A stretch of 64,000 nucleotides of DNA from Chthoniobacteraceae bacterium (lineage in GTDB: Bacteria; Verrucomicrobiota; Verrucomicrobiia; Chthoniobacterales; Chthoniobacteraceae): positions 21,406-85,405 of the forward strand of contig CANJNZ010000008.1 of the NCBI GenBank assembly GCA_947476045.1, in the 5' to 3' direction. The notes beneath the pieces are model-generated. The model made no database searches, had not been told where the DNA came from, and worked only from the letters and a program-made list of their open reading frames with translations. Made by a program: the position numbers and the translations under genes. How positions within the stretch are numbered: position 1 is the first letter of the stretch; every line of letters starts with the position of its first letter. This document shows positions 1 to 8,323 of the stretch, piece by piece.

Positions 1-695
1 TCGACACAGAGACCGACAAATTCGCCATGGCTTCGGCAGGTGTTCCGTATGTTCAGGAAGCGGCGCTTGATGGCGTTCTCGCAATCGGGAAAGACGAAAA
101 CAATCCAGCCAAACTGGCTAATCTGCTCAAAATCAAGGACGCGATGCTCAAGAAGCTTGTGGTGCGTGACGAAGACATCGCGGCGCTGAAGGCACCAAAT
201 TTGGACCCGCAGAAAAAGGCGACAATCCTCCACAGGATGAACACCATCAGCATCCATGCCGTGGATGCCGAGAACGCCAAGCCCTATGATCCCGATAATG
301 ACAAGGCACACTTCATGCCCCGTGGTCAGATCGTCATTTCGGAACTCGGCCTGAAGGACAACCCTAACGTCCATGCTGTGAAAAATGCGGAGACTGGAAA
401 AGAAGATCAGCATTTCATCGTTGATAAACGCGATTTGGTTGCCGGTCACGGGCCACTCATTCCGAAGCTGAATACCTACCTCGCCACCTATTTCATGATT
501 ACAGGACTGCACGGACTGCACGTTCTCGGCGGCTGCTTGGTTTTCATCTACTTCTGGCTGCCCATCAAAGGCGGCGCGAAGCTTTTCCATACGAACCACC
601 AGCAGCTCTGCAACCGCATCGAGGTTTCCGGCCTCTTCTGGCATCTCGTTGACCTTATCTGGATCTTCGTATTCCCGATCTTCTACTTGCTGTAA
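1..695 (+). CDS. ctaE: Cytochrome c oxidase subunit III, C-terminal part (5' truncated)
   Basis: The reading frame is open from base 3, so the gene starts outside the window. The last 75 or so residues hold two membrane helices typical of the end of COX3; the first carries the motif GLHGLHVLGG and the last ends FVFPIFYLL. Subunit III is a core membrane subunit of the heme-copper oxidase. Ahead of these helices lie about 150 hydrophilic residues, rich in Lys, Asp and Asn, that are not part of a normal COX3 and look like a soluble insertion between helices. COX4 follows after 2 bases, so the genes are in one operon. The family call is firm; the role of the insertion is unknown. Confidence 0.9.
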   Translation, partial: DTETDKFAMASAGVPYVQEAALDGVLAIGKDENNPAKLANLLKIKDAMLKKLVVRDEDIAALKAPNLDPQKKATILHRMNTISIHAVDAENAKPYDPDNDKAHFMPRGQIVISELGLKDNPNVHAVKNAETGKEDQHFIVDKRDLVAGHGPLIPKLNTYLATYFMITGLHGLHVLGGCLVFIYFWLPIKGGAKLFHTNHQQLCNRIEVSGLFWHLVDLIWIFVFPIFYLL

Positions 696-697
696 CC

Positions 698-1126
698 ATG
701 TCCGAACACACCGCCACAAAACCCACTGAGACTCACGGCCATGCACACGATGAGCATTCTCACGAAGAGCACCACGGCTCCATGCTCAGCCATGTGAAGC
801 CCTACCTCATCATTGGGGCAGCCTTGTTCGTGTTCACGCTCATCACCGTTGGTCTTTCCTATTTCGACTTTGCGGAATACTCACTCTTCCGCAAACTTTT
901 CGGCATCATTGGCGTCCACGGAATGGGTATCAACATCACCGTTGGCCTTATCGTCGCAACTTTCAAAGTCTGCCTCGTCGGCGCGTGGTTCATGCACTTG
1001 AAGCAGGAGGGCAGCACCATTTGGAAGCCACTCGGGCTAACACTCTTCTTCTGCTTTTGCCTGCTCATGCTATTTCTGCTGGCTCACTCGGATCCAATCC
1101 CAAGCACTTCATTCACACAGCACTAA
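698..1126 (+). CDS. ctaF: Cytochrome c oxidase subunit IV (prokaryotic COX4 family)
   Basis: This 142-residue protein starts with a His-rich hydrophilic tail (residues 1-30, repeated His-Asp-Glu clusters) and then has three membrane helices (about 34-55, 75-100 and 108-128). The segment FKVCLVGAWFMHLKQEG is typical of the small subunit IV of bacterial caa3 and bo3 oxidases, which helps assemble the complex in the inner membrane. It starts 2 bases after COX3. The His-rich tail might bind metal, but that is inference. Confidence 0.85.
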   Translation: MSEHTATKPTETHGHAHDEHSHEEHHGSMLSHVKPYLIIGAALFVFTLITVGLSYFDFAEYSLFRKLFGIIGVHGMGINITVGLIVATFKVCLVGAWFMHLKQEGSTIWKPLGLTLFFCFCLLMLFLLAHSDPIPSTSFTQH

Positions 1127-1132
1127 ACCACC

Positions 1133-1318
1133 GTGTCGCTGAAAATCTTCCACATCTGCTTCATCATCCTCAGCACGCTGCTTTGCGCAGGCGTCTCATG
1201 GTGGTGCTTTGACAATGATGTGACGCCGCAGTTCAGCTACGCCTTCGCTGTCGCCGCAGGGATGCTTCCAATCTACGGCATTTGGTTCCTGAAAAAAACA
1301 CGCAGCCTCACTCTATGA
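1133..1318 (+). CDS. Small two-helix membrane protein in the oxidase operon
   Basis: This 61-residue ORF begins with GTG, 6 bases after the COX4 stop. It has two predicted membrane helices (about residues 5-25 and 36-53) and a short basic end. I recognise no family. Its stop TGA overlaps the ATG of the next small gene (ATGA), which points to translational coupling and supports it being real. Position suggests an accessory subunit or assembly factor of the oxidase, but nothing in the sequence proves that. Confidence 0.6.
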   Translation: MSLKIFHICFIILSTLLCAGVSWWCFDNDVTPQFSYAFAVAAGMLPIYGIWFLKKTRSLTL

Positions 1319-1524
1319 GCGCCCGTCTTGTCATCACAGCAGCGCTCGCTGCGGCATTTTCCACCAACGCAAATGCGTGTGCAGTCTGCATGGGAAGCGA
1401 CGACGCCAAGACCGCCTACGCTTCCAACTCCGTTCTTTGGTGCCTGCTTGCGCTGGTTGGGTTTATTTTCATCGCAACCGGAGCCACCGCCTATTTTCTC
1501 TGGCACCACAATCGCCTCAAATGA
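1315..1524 (+). CDS. Small membrane protein with a CxxC motif (oxidase operon)
   Basis: A 69-residue protein starting at the ATG that overlaps the previous stop codon. Residues 1-18 look like a signal sequence; just after it comes CAVCMG, a CxxC pair that would lie outside the membrane, and then one membrane helix (about 36-58) with a His-rich basic tail. It overlaps the COX2 gene by ATGA. A CxxC beside an oxidase operon suggests metal handling or a thiol role in assembly, but this is inference; no known family was recognised. Confidence 0.6.
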   Translation: MSARLVITAALAAAFSTNANACAVCMGSDDAKTAYASNSVLWCLLALVGFIFIATGATAYFLWHHNRLK

Positions 1525-2411
1525 CGAACACCATTATGCTCGCAGCACTGTCTGACTACTTCGATCTGAACAAACTCATGGGGATGCTCCCCAATGCCTC
1601 GGAGCACGGCAAGGAGATCGACCACATGCTGAACTTCTGCCACTGGTTCATGCTGATCCTATTCGTGGGCTGGTCGTGCTACTTCCTCTACACGATCTTC
1701 CGCTTCCACCAGTCCCGCAATCCAAAGGCCGACTATCACGGTGTTCGCAATCACGTTTCCACACACATCGAAGTCAGTGTTGTCATTATCGAAGCCATCA
1801 TCCTGCTCGGTTTCGGGCTTCCGCTCTGGGGCAAGCGCGTGAATGAAATTCCGCAGGGTGAAAAAACCGACGCGCTGAAGATTCGCGCCATTGGTTATCA
1901 GTTCGGATGGCGCGTGCATTACGCCGGACCGGATGGGAAATTCGGACGTCAAAATACTCGCTTCATCAAGGCGGGCATGAACGATCTCGGTCTCGATCCC
2001 GAAGACGAAGCAGGCAAGGACGACGCAGTCGTTACTAGCGACATGCACCTCGTCCTCAACAAGGCCACCGTTGTCCGCGTCAGTTCGCTGGATGTCATCC
2101 ACGGCTTCGCGCTTCACCAGATGCGCATCCAGCAGGATGCCACACCGGGCACCGAGGCGCCGCAGTGGTTCCGCCCAATTGAAAAGGGAAACTGGCAAAT
2201 CATCTGCGCTCAGCTTTGCGGCACCGGTCATCCCGGAATGGTCGCGACCTACAGCGTCGAGGATCAGAAGGATTTCGACGAGTGGTATGCCAGCCAGCGC
2301 GAACTCACACAAAGCAAACTCAAGTCGTATTCGGAAGAGTTGAAGGCCCAGAAGGAAAAGGCCGCTGCTGAGCAAAAAGAGCACGCTGCCGAGCACGTAG
2401 AAAAACCGTAG
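1521..2411 (+). CDS. ctaC: Cytochrome c oxidase subunit II
   Basis: Subunit II carries the CuA centre that accepts electrons from cytochrome c. The 296-residue product has two N-terminal helices (about 38-60 and 83-103) and a cupredoxin domain. The CuA ligands are all there: His of IHGF near residue 184 and the cluster CAQLCGTGHPGM (Cys219, Cys223, His227, Met230). The C-terminal 45 residues are a charged Lys/Glu/Ala helix. There is no fused heme c domain, so electrons must come from a separate carrier. I chose ATG 1521 because it overlaps the preceding stop; ATG 1536 is the alternative. Confidence 0.93.
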   Translation: MTNTIMLAALSDYFDLNKLMGMLPNASEHGKEIDHMLNFCHWFMLILFVGWSCYFLYTIFRFHQSRNPKADYHGVRNHVSTHIEVSVVIIEAIILLGFGLPLWGKRVNEIPQGEKTDALKIRAIGYQFGWRVHYAGPDGKFGRQNTRFIKAGMNDLGLDPEDEAGKDDAVVTSDMHLVLNKATVVRVSSLDVIHGFALHQMRIQQDATPGTEAPQWFRPIEKGNWQIICAQLCGTGHPGMVATYSVEDQKDFDEWYASQRELTQSKLKSYSEELKAQKEKAAAEQKEHAAEHVEKP

Positions 2412-2554
2412 CACCACCAAGCTCTGCGTCTTTTTTCAGTGAAACAGAGCTGCGCTCCGTTTGAGCGCTTAGCTTTATCATAAAGCGTCATTTTATGAAT
2501 GACCAAACAACTGCCTTCCCGTGAGGATTTCGGCAGCTAAAGTCCGCAACTTCT
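2412..2554. other. Structured gap between ctaC and ctaA
   Basis: Two inverted repeats are visible: AGCTCTG (2420-2426) with CAGAGCT (2445-2451), enclosing a smaller TTTC/GAAA pair, and GCTTTA (2472-2477) with TAAAGC (2481-2486). Neither has a clean T-run after it, so termination is possible but unproven. A transcript could be processed or attenuated here before heme A synthase. Confidence 0.3.
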
Positions 2555-3694
2555 ATGGAAACGCCAACAAACAATCTCTGGCTCCCGCGCCTCGCGAAAC
2601 TCTGCGTCCTCGCAACGCTCCTGCTCATTCTCGTTGGCGCGATAGTCACCACCAGCGGCTCCGGCATGGCCATCGCCACGGCACCGCACGCACCGGATGG
2701 CGCGCTCAATCCAGCGGGATGGACTACGGAGTTTGCAAAGACCGTTGAACACGGACACCGCTTGCTCGCCATCACCGTCGCCACGCTCACCGCGATTCTC
2801 TGCGCGTGGTTTTGGTGGGAATGGCTCGGCCTTGCCATCGCATTCGTAGTCATCGGAATCGCTGGGCCGCTGGGGCACTCGCTTGGTCTGGATGGAAATG
2901 CACTGGCGCATTTCCGTTACTGGCCCGCAGCCGCAGTCTTCGTCATTATCGCCATCGTGCGGGCAAAAAAAAGCGGGCACCCGATCACTGCCAATCACTG
3001 GCTGGTGCTCGTCGCCTTTGTCGCAGTCTGTGCACAGGCTGTATTTGGTTCGCTGAGAGTTTCCCTGGAAACGGCAGGCAGTATTGCGGCAGCCACAAAC
3101 CTTCGCACCTTCCACGGCGTTTTTGCTCAGGCTTTCCTCGCGTTGATGGTCGTCATCGCTGTGCGTCTCTGCCCGACTTGGGGTGAAATCTGCGCGCGTC
3201 ATCCACACGCTAAGCTCTCGAAGTTTCACCGCATGGCGATTGCAGCGCAGTTGCTCTATTTTGCACAGCTCGCTTGCGCGGCATATCTCCGCCATCGCAA
3301 TCTCGGCCTACTGATTCCTTCGTGGCCATCCGCGCAAGCGACTGGAGGTCTTTGGCCAGACTCATGGGCCACTGGTGATGGCGCGCTTCGCCACCAGTTG
3401 ATGATTCATTTTCTCCACACGCGCATCCTCCCGATTTTGCTCACGGGTCACATCATCGGGATGAGCATCGGGATCATAAAGCAGGCCAAGGGCGAGACGT
3501 TCCTCACGACTCCGGCAAAGGCGTTGCTCACGATGATCGTGCTGCAATTCATCCTCGGTGTCCTCGTCATCTGGCGCGGTCGCCAGTCGCACATCACGAA
3601 CACCCACGTCATCGTCGGCGCGCTCATCTGCGCCACCATCGCCATGCTCGCCGCACGCACAAGCCGGCCCGGCACGCAGACGGTCGCTGCATAA
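2555..3694 (+). CDS. ctaA: Heme A synthase (COX15/CtaA family)
   Basis: The 379-residue polytopic protein oxidises the C8 methyl of heme O to give heme A for the oxidase. About eight membrane helices are visible, with the conserved histidines in EHGHR (about 65), TFHGVFAQ, HFLHTR and NTHVIVG, the pattern expected for heme binding in this family. The length matches the COX15 branch rather than the shorter Bacillus type. It precedes ctaB by 6 bases, consistent with one operon for heme O and heme A synthesis. Confidence 0.9.
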   Translation: METPTNNLWLPRLAKLCVLATLLLILVGAIVTTSGSGMAIATAPHAPDGALNPAGWTTEFAKTVEHGHRLLAITVATLTAILCAWFWWEWLGLAIAFVVIGIAGPLGHSLGLDGNALAHFRYWPAAAVFVIIAIVRAKKSGHPITANHWLVLVAFVAVCAQAVFGSLRVSLETAGSIAAATNLRTFHGVFAQAFLALMVVIAVRLCPTWGEICARHPHAKLSKFHRMAIAAQLLYFAQLACAAYLRHRNLGLLIPSWPSAQATGGLWPDSWATGDGALRHQLMIHFLHTRILPILLTGHIIGMSIGIIKQAKGETFLTTPAKALLTMIVLQFILGVLVIWRGRQSHITNTHVIVGALICATIAMLAARTSRPGTQTVAA

Positions 3695-3700
3695 ATCACC

Positions 3701-4600
3701 ATGAGCGAGCCAGCCGCCGCCACAGTCCCGCACGCGAGCGCCGAACCCGGCATCCTCGCCGACCTGCTCGATCTCACGAAGGCGCGGCTTAATCTCCTCG
3801 TCCTCATCACGACGTTTGTCGGTTACTGGATGGGTGCACCAGGCGAAATCAAATTGCTCCGTCTTTTGCAAGCGATGCTAGGCACCGCGCTCTGCGCCGC
3901 CAGTGCCGCTGCGTTTAATCAACTTTGGGAAGTGAAAGTGGACGCCCTCATGGCGCGCACTGCATCGCGCCCCATCGTCGCGGGCCGCATGAAAAAAGGC
4001 GCGGCATTCTTCATCGCCATCGCGCTTGGTGTGATTGGCAGTGCGTGGCTCTGGCTCGCCGTGAACGCCATCAGCGCAGTTCTCGCCGCGTGCACCATCG
4101 TCATCTACGTCCTCATCTACACGCCGCTGAAACGCGTCAGCGCATGGTGCACCATCGTCGGAGCGGTGAGCGGTGCGATTCCTCCACTCGTCGGATGGGT
4201 CGCCGCCGAACCGCATGCGTGGCTTGGGGGATGGGTGCTCTTTGGCGTGCTGTTTACGTGGCAAATGCCGCACTTCCTCGCCATCGCGTGGATGTATCGC
4301 GACCAATACCGCGCCGCCGGACTCGTCATGCTCAAGCGCGACGACAACACCGGTGTTCCTACCGCAGTCACCGCATTTATTTTCACGCTGCTGCTCACAG
4401 CAGTCACGCTCGTGCCATTCAACGCCGGACAGGCGGGAGGCAACTACCTCGGCGGCGCACTCGTGCTGAATAGCATTTTCTTCCTCGCCGCAGTGCATTT
4501 CTGGGCCGACCGCTCGCGTCCCGTCGCGCGGCGCCTCTTCTTCGCCAGCATCATTTATCTCCCGCTCATCCTCGGCCTCATGGTCTTCACGAAAGCATGA
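3701..4600 (+). CDS. ctaB: Protoheme IX farnesyltransferase (heme O synthase)
   Basis: A UbiA-family prenyltransferase of 299 residues that adds a farnesyl group to heme B. The start of the active-site block reads AAFNQLWEVKVDALMARTASRP, cut here only by description: the Asn, the Asp nine residues later and the Arg-Thr of ARTASRP are the CtaB hallmarks. Nine hydrophobic helices follow. The stop codon overlaps the ATG of the SCO gene by 4 bases, so the two are probably co-translated. Confidence 0.93.
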   Translation: MSEPAAATVPHASAEPGILADLLDLTKARLNLLVLITTFVGYWMGAPGEIKLLRLLQAMLGTALCAASAAAFNQLWEVKVDALMARTASRPIVAGRMKKGAAFFIAIALGVIGSAWLWLAVNAISAVLAACTIVIYVLIYTPLKRVSAWCTIVGAVSGAIPPLVGWVAAEPHAWLGGWVLFGVLFTWQMPHFLAIAWMYRDQYRAAGLVMLKRDDNTGVPTAVTAFIFTLLLTAVTLVPFNAGQAGGNYLGGALVLNSIFFLAAVHFWADRSRPVARRLFFASIIYLPLILGLMVFTKA

Positions 4601-5205
4601 CGCCGGAATCCAAACACGCCGCCCGTGGCATCGGGCTCTGCACACTCCTTTTCTTTCTGCTCGCTGGCTGTGGCGAAGCACCCAAGCCGCTTCCCAAGCT
4701 CTATCCCGTCCCGCAATTCACGCTTACCGAGCGCAGCGGACAGCCCTTCGACTCAGCCAGCCTCCGCGGCAAAGTCTGGGTCGCCGATTTCTTTTTCACC
4801 AACTGCATCGGCACCTGCCTCACCCTCAGCAACAGCATGGGCAAAGTGCATCAGGCATTCCGTGATGAACCCGGCGTTCGCTTCGTTTCCATCAGCACCG
4901 ATTCCAAAAACGACACACCGGAAGCACTGCGCGACTACGCCGCGCGAATGAAGGCCGACGACCGCTGGGCTTTTCTCACCGGGGAGCACGGCTCCATTTT
5001 CGACCTCAGCATCCAGGGCTTCAAACTTGCACTCGTCGAGCAGCCCGACGCCATCAGCGTTGCCGACAAATTTATCCACAGCACCCGCCTCGTCCTCGTG
5101 GATAAAACCGGCACCATCCGCGCTTACTACGACGGCATCGCCGAAACGGCGGAGAAAGACCGCCAGCGCCTCATCGCCGACATCAAGCGCCTGCTCGCCG
5201 AGTAG
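4597..5205 (+). CDS. SCO1/SenC copper chaperone, lipoprotein
   Basis: SCO proteins deliver copper to the CuA site of subunit II. The N-terminus has a hydrophobic stretch ending in the lipobox LAGC, so the protein is probably a membrane-anchored lipoprotein. The thioredoxin-like domain carries the copper motif NCIGTC (CxxxC) and the third ligand His in FIHSTRLVLVD. Length (202 aa) is normal. It lies directly after ctaB and before a DUF420 gene, an assembly set common beside oxidases. Confidence 0.92.
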   Translation: MTPESKHAARGIGLCTLLFFLLAGCGEAPKPLPKLYPVPQFTLTERSGQPFDSASLRGKVWVADFFFTNCIGTCLTLSNSMGKVHQAFRDEPGVRFVSISTDSKNDTPEALRDYAARMKADDRWAFLTGEHGSIFDLSIQGFKLALVEQPDAISVADKFIHSTRLVLVDKTGTIRAYYDGIAETAEKDRQRLIADIKRLLAE

Positions 5206-5223
5206 CACGCATTCCATTTCGTC

Positions 5224-5646
5224 ATGACCGTATCCGATCTACCAGCCATCAACGCCAGCCTCAACGCCACCGCCGGAGTCCTCCTCATCGCTGGCATCGC
5301 CGCCATCAAAGCCGAGCGCAAAAAAGCCCACGGAATGCTCATGGGCGCAGCGTTTGTCGTCTCGTGCATATTCCTCATCTGCTACGTCGCGCACAAAATT
5401 CTCGTCCATGGCGTGCACACGCCATTCCCCGGCACCGGTGCATGGCGCGGCATCTACTACACGATGCTCATCACGCACATCATTCTCGCGATAGCCGTGC
5501 CGCCGCTTGCCATCATCACCATGCGCCACGCACTCGCCGCGCGCTTCGAGCAGCATCGCCGCTGGGCAAAAGTCACCTTCCCGATCTGGCTCTACGTCAG
5601 CGTCACCGGAGTGCTCGTCTATTTCTTCCTCTATCGTTGGTTTTAA
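5224..5646 (+). CDS. DUF420 membrane protein (oxidase-linked)
   Basis: This 140-residue protein has four or five membrane helices and many histidines at helix ends (AHGMLMG, YVAHKILVHG, ITHIILA, MRHALAARF). DUF420 proteins often sit next to SCO and heme-copper oxidase genes, and some relatives are needed for oxidase maturation. It is 18 bases after the SCO gene and appears to close the oxidase operon. The family call is good; the exact role is not known from sequence. Confidence 0.85.
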   Translation: MTVSDLPAINASLNATAGVLLIAGIAAIKAERKKAHGMLMGAAFVVSCIFLICYVAHKILVHGVHTPFPGTGAWRGIYYTMLITHIILAIAVPPLAIITMRHALAARFEQHRRWAKVTFPIWLYVSVTGVLVYFFLYRWF

Positions 5647-5661
5647 AGTAGGAGCGCAGCC

Positions 5662-6189
5662 ATGCCAGAAGCACCCGAAATTCCAGAGGCCAAGGACCCC
5701 TTCGAGAAACAAGTCGCCATCAGCATCGCCGCCCTCGCCGTCGCGCTCAGCGTCATCGGCAACAAGGGCGACAACGCCAAGACCGACGCCATCATCCAGA
5801 CCAACGAGGCCGCCAACCAATGGGCCTACTATCAGGCCAAGGGCATCAAGGGCACCGTCGCCTCTTCGGAAAGCGAGATGCTCTCCCTGCTCACCCCGGC
5901 GCAGAACGCGAACGCCGACATCGCAAAAACCGTCGAGCGTCTGAAGGCGGACGTGGAGCGCTACAAGACCGAGCAGGGCGAAATCAAAGCCCACGCCGAA
6001 GAGGCGCAGAAGAACGCCGAGCGCGGCTCGAAAATCAACGACTACTGCGACATGGCTTCGCTCGCGCTGCAAATCGCCATCGTCATCGCCAGCGTTTCCA
6101 TTCTTTCGCGCTGGCGCCTGCTGTGGTTCATCGCCCTCGCCCTCGGCGTCGTCGGAACCTTGATCGGTGTCTCCGCATATCGGTTGTGA
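5662..6189 (+). CDS. DUF4337 family membrane protein
   Basis: A 175-residue protein with a conserved N-terminal part (DPFEKQVAISIAALAVALSV), a charged coiled coil at about 85-120, and two C-terminal membrane helices (about 130-150 and 155-173). The segment KTDAIIQTNEAANQWAYYQAK is typical of DUF4337, a family of unknown function. It has a readable ribosome site (TAGGAG) 11 bases before the ATG, which is rare in this window. Confidence 0.8.
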   Translation: MPEAPEIPEAKDPFEKQVAISIAALAVALSVIGNKGDNAKTDAIIQTNEAANQWAYYQAKGIKGTVASSESEMLSLLTPAQNANADIAKTVERLKADVERYKTEQGEIKAHAEEAQKNAERGSKINDYCDMASLALQIAIVIASVSILSRWRLLWFIALALGVVGTLIGVSAYRL

Positions 6190-6266
6190 AGTCAGGCAAT
6201 GCGCATCCTTCGCGCAGTTTCTAAGCACGGCTTGCGCGAAAGGTTATTTCGACGCACCTTTCAACT

Positions 6267-7709
6267 ATGCACGACGAAATTGCTCGCCTCTTAAACCGCC
6301 GCGCCTTTCTGCAACAAAGCACCACGGGCCTCGGCGCCCTTGCGCTCGCTTCACTCATGACGCCCGATGCCTTCGGGGCCGGGACGGTCGGGGGAATACG
6401 CGTGCCCGGGTCGCTGGGGAATTTGCACTGGGCGCCGAAGGCCAAGCGCGTGATTTATCTTTTCCAAAGTGGCGCGCCTTCGCATCTCGATCTTTTTGAT
6501 CCGAAGCCGAAGCTGACGGAGATGACGGGGAAGGATTTGCCGGATTCGGTGCGAAAGGGCCAGCGCATCACGGGCATGACGAGCGGGCAGAAAAATCTCT
6601 TTTGCGTGGGCAGCCCGTTCAAGTTTTCGAAGTATGGCAATTGCGGCATGGATATGAGCGAGTTACTGCCATACACGAGCAAGATTGCCGATGAATGCAC
6701 CTGGATTCGGGCTTTGAACACCGACCCGATCAATCACGATCCGGCGGTTACATTTTTCGGAACCGGCAACCAGCAGCCGGGTCGCCCCACGATGGGCGCA
6801 TGGCTGAGCTACGGCCTCGGCAGCGATAATAAGGACCTGCCCGCGTATGTGGTGATGAATTCCGGCGGCGGCGGGCAGCCGTTGCAGTCGCGCTATTGGG
6901 GAAGTGGATTCCTGCCTGCGCAGCACGGCGGCTGTCAGTTCCGCAGCGGTAACGATGCAGTGCTTTATCTCTCGAATCCACCCGGAGTGGATGCCGGTGC
7001 GCGCCGCGAATTGCTCGACGCCACCAATGACCTCAACCGTCTTTCGCTGGGCGCGCTCGGTGACCCGGCCATCAACGCGCAGATTGAAAACTACGAACTC
7101 GCATTCCGTATGCAATCGAGCGTGCCGGAGCTGATGGATTTGAAGACGGAATCGAAGGAAACGCTCGACCTTTACGGTGCGGTGCCCGGACAATCCTCCT
7201 ACGCAAACAACTGTCTGCTCGCACGCCGTCTCGCAGAGCGCGGCTGCCGCTTCATTCAACTCAATCACCGCGATTGGGATCACCACGGTGGTCTTCCGAA
7301 AGGAATCCGCACCAAGTGCAAAGAGACCGATCAAGCGAGCGCGGCGTTGGTGATGGATTTGAAACAACGCGGGTTGCTCGAAGACACGCTGGTGATTTGG
7401 GGGGGCGAGTTTGGCCGCACCGCCTACTCGCAGGGTGCCATCAAAGCGAACGACTTTGGCCGCGACCATCATCCGCGTTGCTTCACGATTTGGATGGCTG
7501 GCGGTGGGAGCAAGGCGGGGTTCGTTTTCGGAGAGACCGATGATTTCGGCTACAACATCGTGCGCGACGGCGTGCATGTGCACGACTTCCACGCCACGAT
7601 GCTCCACCTCCTCGGCGTGGATCATAAAAAGCTCACCTTCCGCCGCGAGGGCCGCGATTACCGACTCACCGATGTGAGCGGCAACGTGGTGAAGGCGCTG
7701 CTCGCATAA
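6267..7709 (+). CDS. DUF1501 family exported protein (alkaline-phosphatase fold), Tat signal
   Basis: A 480-residue protein that begins with a twin-arginine motif (LLNRRAFLQQ, residues 8-17) followed by a hydrophobic stretch, so export folded through Tat is likely. DUF1501 proteins belong to the alkaline phosphatase/sulfatase superfamily; recognisable blocks are FQSGAPSHLDLFDPKP, VIWGGEFGRTA and GRDHHPRCFTIWMAGGG. In Planctomycetes and Verrucomicrobia they usually sit beside a DUF1549/DUF1553 cytochrome-like gene. No such partner is present here. The substrate is unknown. Confidence 0.9.
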   Translation: MHDEIARLLNRRAFLQQSTTGLGALALASLMTPDAFGAGTVGGIRVPGSLGNLHWAPKAKRVIYLFQSGAPSHLDLFDPKPKLTEMTGKDLPDSVRKGQRITGMTSGQKNLFCVGSPFKFSKYGNCGMDMSELLPYTSKIADECTWIRALNTDPINHDPAVTFFGTGNQQPGRPTMGAWLSYGLGSDNKDLPAYVVMNSGGGGQPLQSRYWGSGFLPAQHGGCQFRSGNDAVLYLSNPPGVDAGARRELLDATNDLNRLSLGALGDPAINAQIENYELAFRMQSSVPELMDLKTESKETLDLYGAVPGQSSYANNCLLARRLAERGCRFIQLNHRDWDHHGGLPKGIRTKCKETDQASAALVMDLKQRGLLEDTLVIWGGEFGRTAYSQGAIKANDFGRDHHPRCFTIWMAGGGSKAGFVFGETDDFGYNIVRDGVHVHDFHATMLHLLGVDHKKLTFRREGRDYRLTDVSGNVVKALLA

Positions 7710-7870
7710 CGTCACAACGAAAAAGTTGTGAATGAAAACGCGCCTTCTATTGTCTGAGATTCCGAACAACGCGCGAATTTCCCGCTACTAAGCGGGACTT
7801 GACGGGTTGATTCAAAGTCCGGCAGCAATGCCGGGGAAAAGCAAAAAACCAACACACAAACACACACAGC
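7710..7870 (+). promoter_or_regulatory. Hairpin-rich leader upstream of the rhodanese gene
   Basis: Three perfect 6-bp inverted repeats lie in 122 bases: CACAAC/GTTGTG (7713-7730), CCCGCT/AGCGGG (7781-7796, loop ACTA) and CCGGCA/TGCCGG (7819-7834, loop GCAA, a GNRA tetraloop). The first could end the DUF1501 transcript or be an operator. The third falls just after a TTGACG box at 7799, but no good -10 follows at the right spacing. Confidence 0.35.
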
Positions 7871-8257
7871 ATGAAATCCATCATCACACTCATCGCGGCG
7901 CTCTTCTGCTCCGCCACCGTATTCGCCGGCGAATTCCCCGACATCAGTGTCGCGGAAGTCAAAGCCGCCATCGAAGCAAAGAAAGCCACCATCATTGATG
8001 TGAACGGCGCCGGTTCCTACAAGGCCGGTCACGTTCCGACCGCAGTGAGCTTCGCCGCCGTCAAGGTCGACCTCGCCAAAGCACTGCCTGCCGACAAAGG
8101 CGCGCTCGTCATCGCCTACTGCGGTGGCCCGAGCTGCGGAGCCTACGCCGCCGCTGCCAAGGCCGCGAAGGAACTCGGCTACACCAATGTGAAGCACATG
8201 TCCGCCGGTATCTCCGGTTGGAAGTCTGCTGGTGAAAAGACCGAAGCCGCTCAGTAA
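7871..8257 (+). CDS. Periplasmic single-domain rhodanese
   Basis: A 128-residue protein with a cleavable signal peptide (about residues 1-19, ending FAG) and one rhodanese domain. The active loop reads YCGGPSCGAY, with the catalytic Cys at about residue 84 and a second Cys at 89. The usual DVR...EY motif is replaced by DVNGAGSYKAGH, so the substrate site may differ. The likely role is sulfur transfer or thiol chemistry in the periplasm. A strong terminator follows directly. Confidence 0.88.
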   Translation: MKSIITLIAALFCSATVFAGEFPDISVAEVKAAIEAKKATIIDVNGAGSYKAGHVPTAVSFAAVKVDLAKALPADKGALVIAYCGGPSCGAYAAAAKAAKELGYTNVKHMSAGISGWKSAGEKTEAAQ

Positions 8258-8282
8258 TCCCAAGCGCAACTCGAATTCAAAG

Positions 8283-8316
8283 GGCACCTTTCGCGAAAGC
8301 GGGAGGTGCCTTTTTT
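8283..8316 (+). terminator. Rho-independent terminator of the rhodanese gene
   Basis: GGCACCTTTCGC pairs with GCGGGAGGTGCC over 12 bp (two G-U pairs) around a GAAA tetraloop, followed by six T residues. It lies 25 bases after the rhodanese stop and just before the end of the convergent gene. Confidence 0.9.
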
Positions 8317-8323
8317 CTGCAAC

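Noticed and set aside
5072..5080. Perfect DnaA-box-like TTATCCACA
   Set aside because: It is a single copy inside the SCO coding sequence (Phe-Ile-His); no cluster, AT-rich unwinding region or dnaA gene is near.
5239..6228. 329-residue minus-strand ORF
   Set aside because: Acidic repetitive composition opposite DUF420 and DUF4337 genes; a shadow frame.
6663..7769. 368-residue minus-strand ORF
   Set aside because: Antisense to the DUF1501 gene with no domain or start signal.
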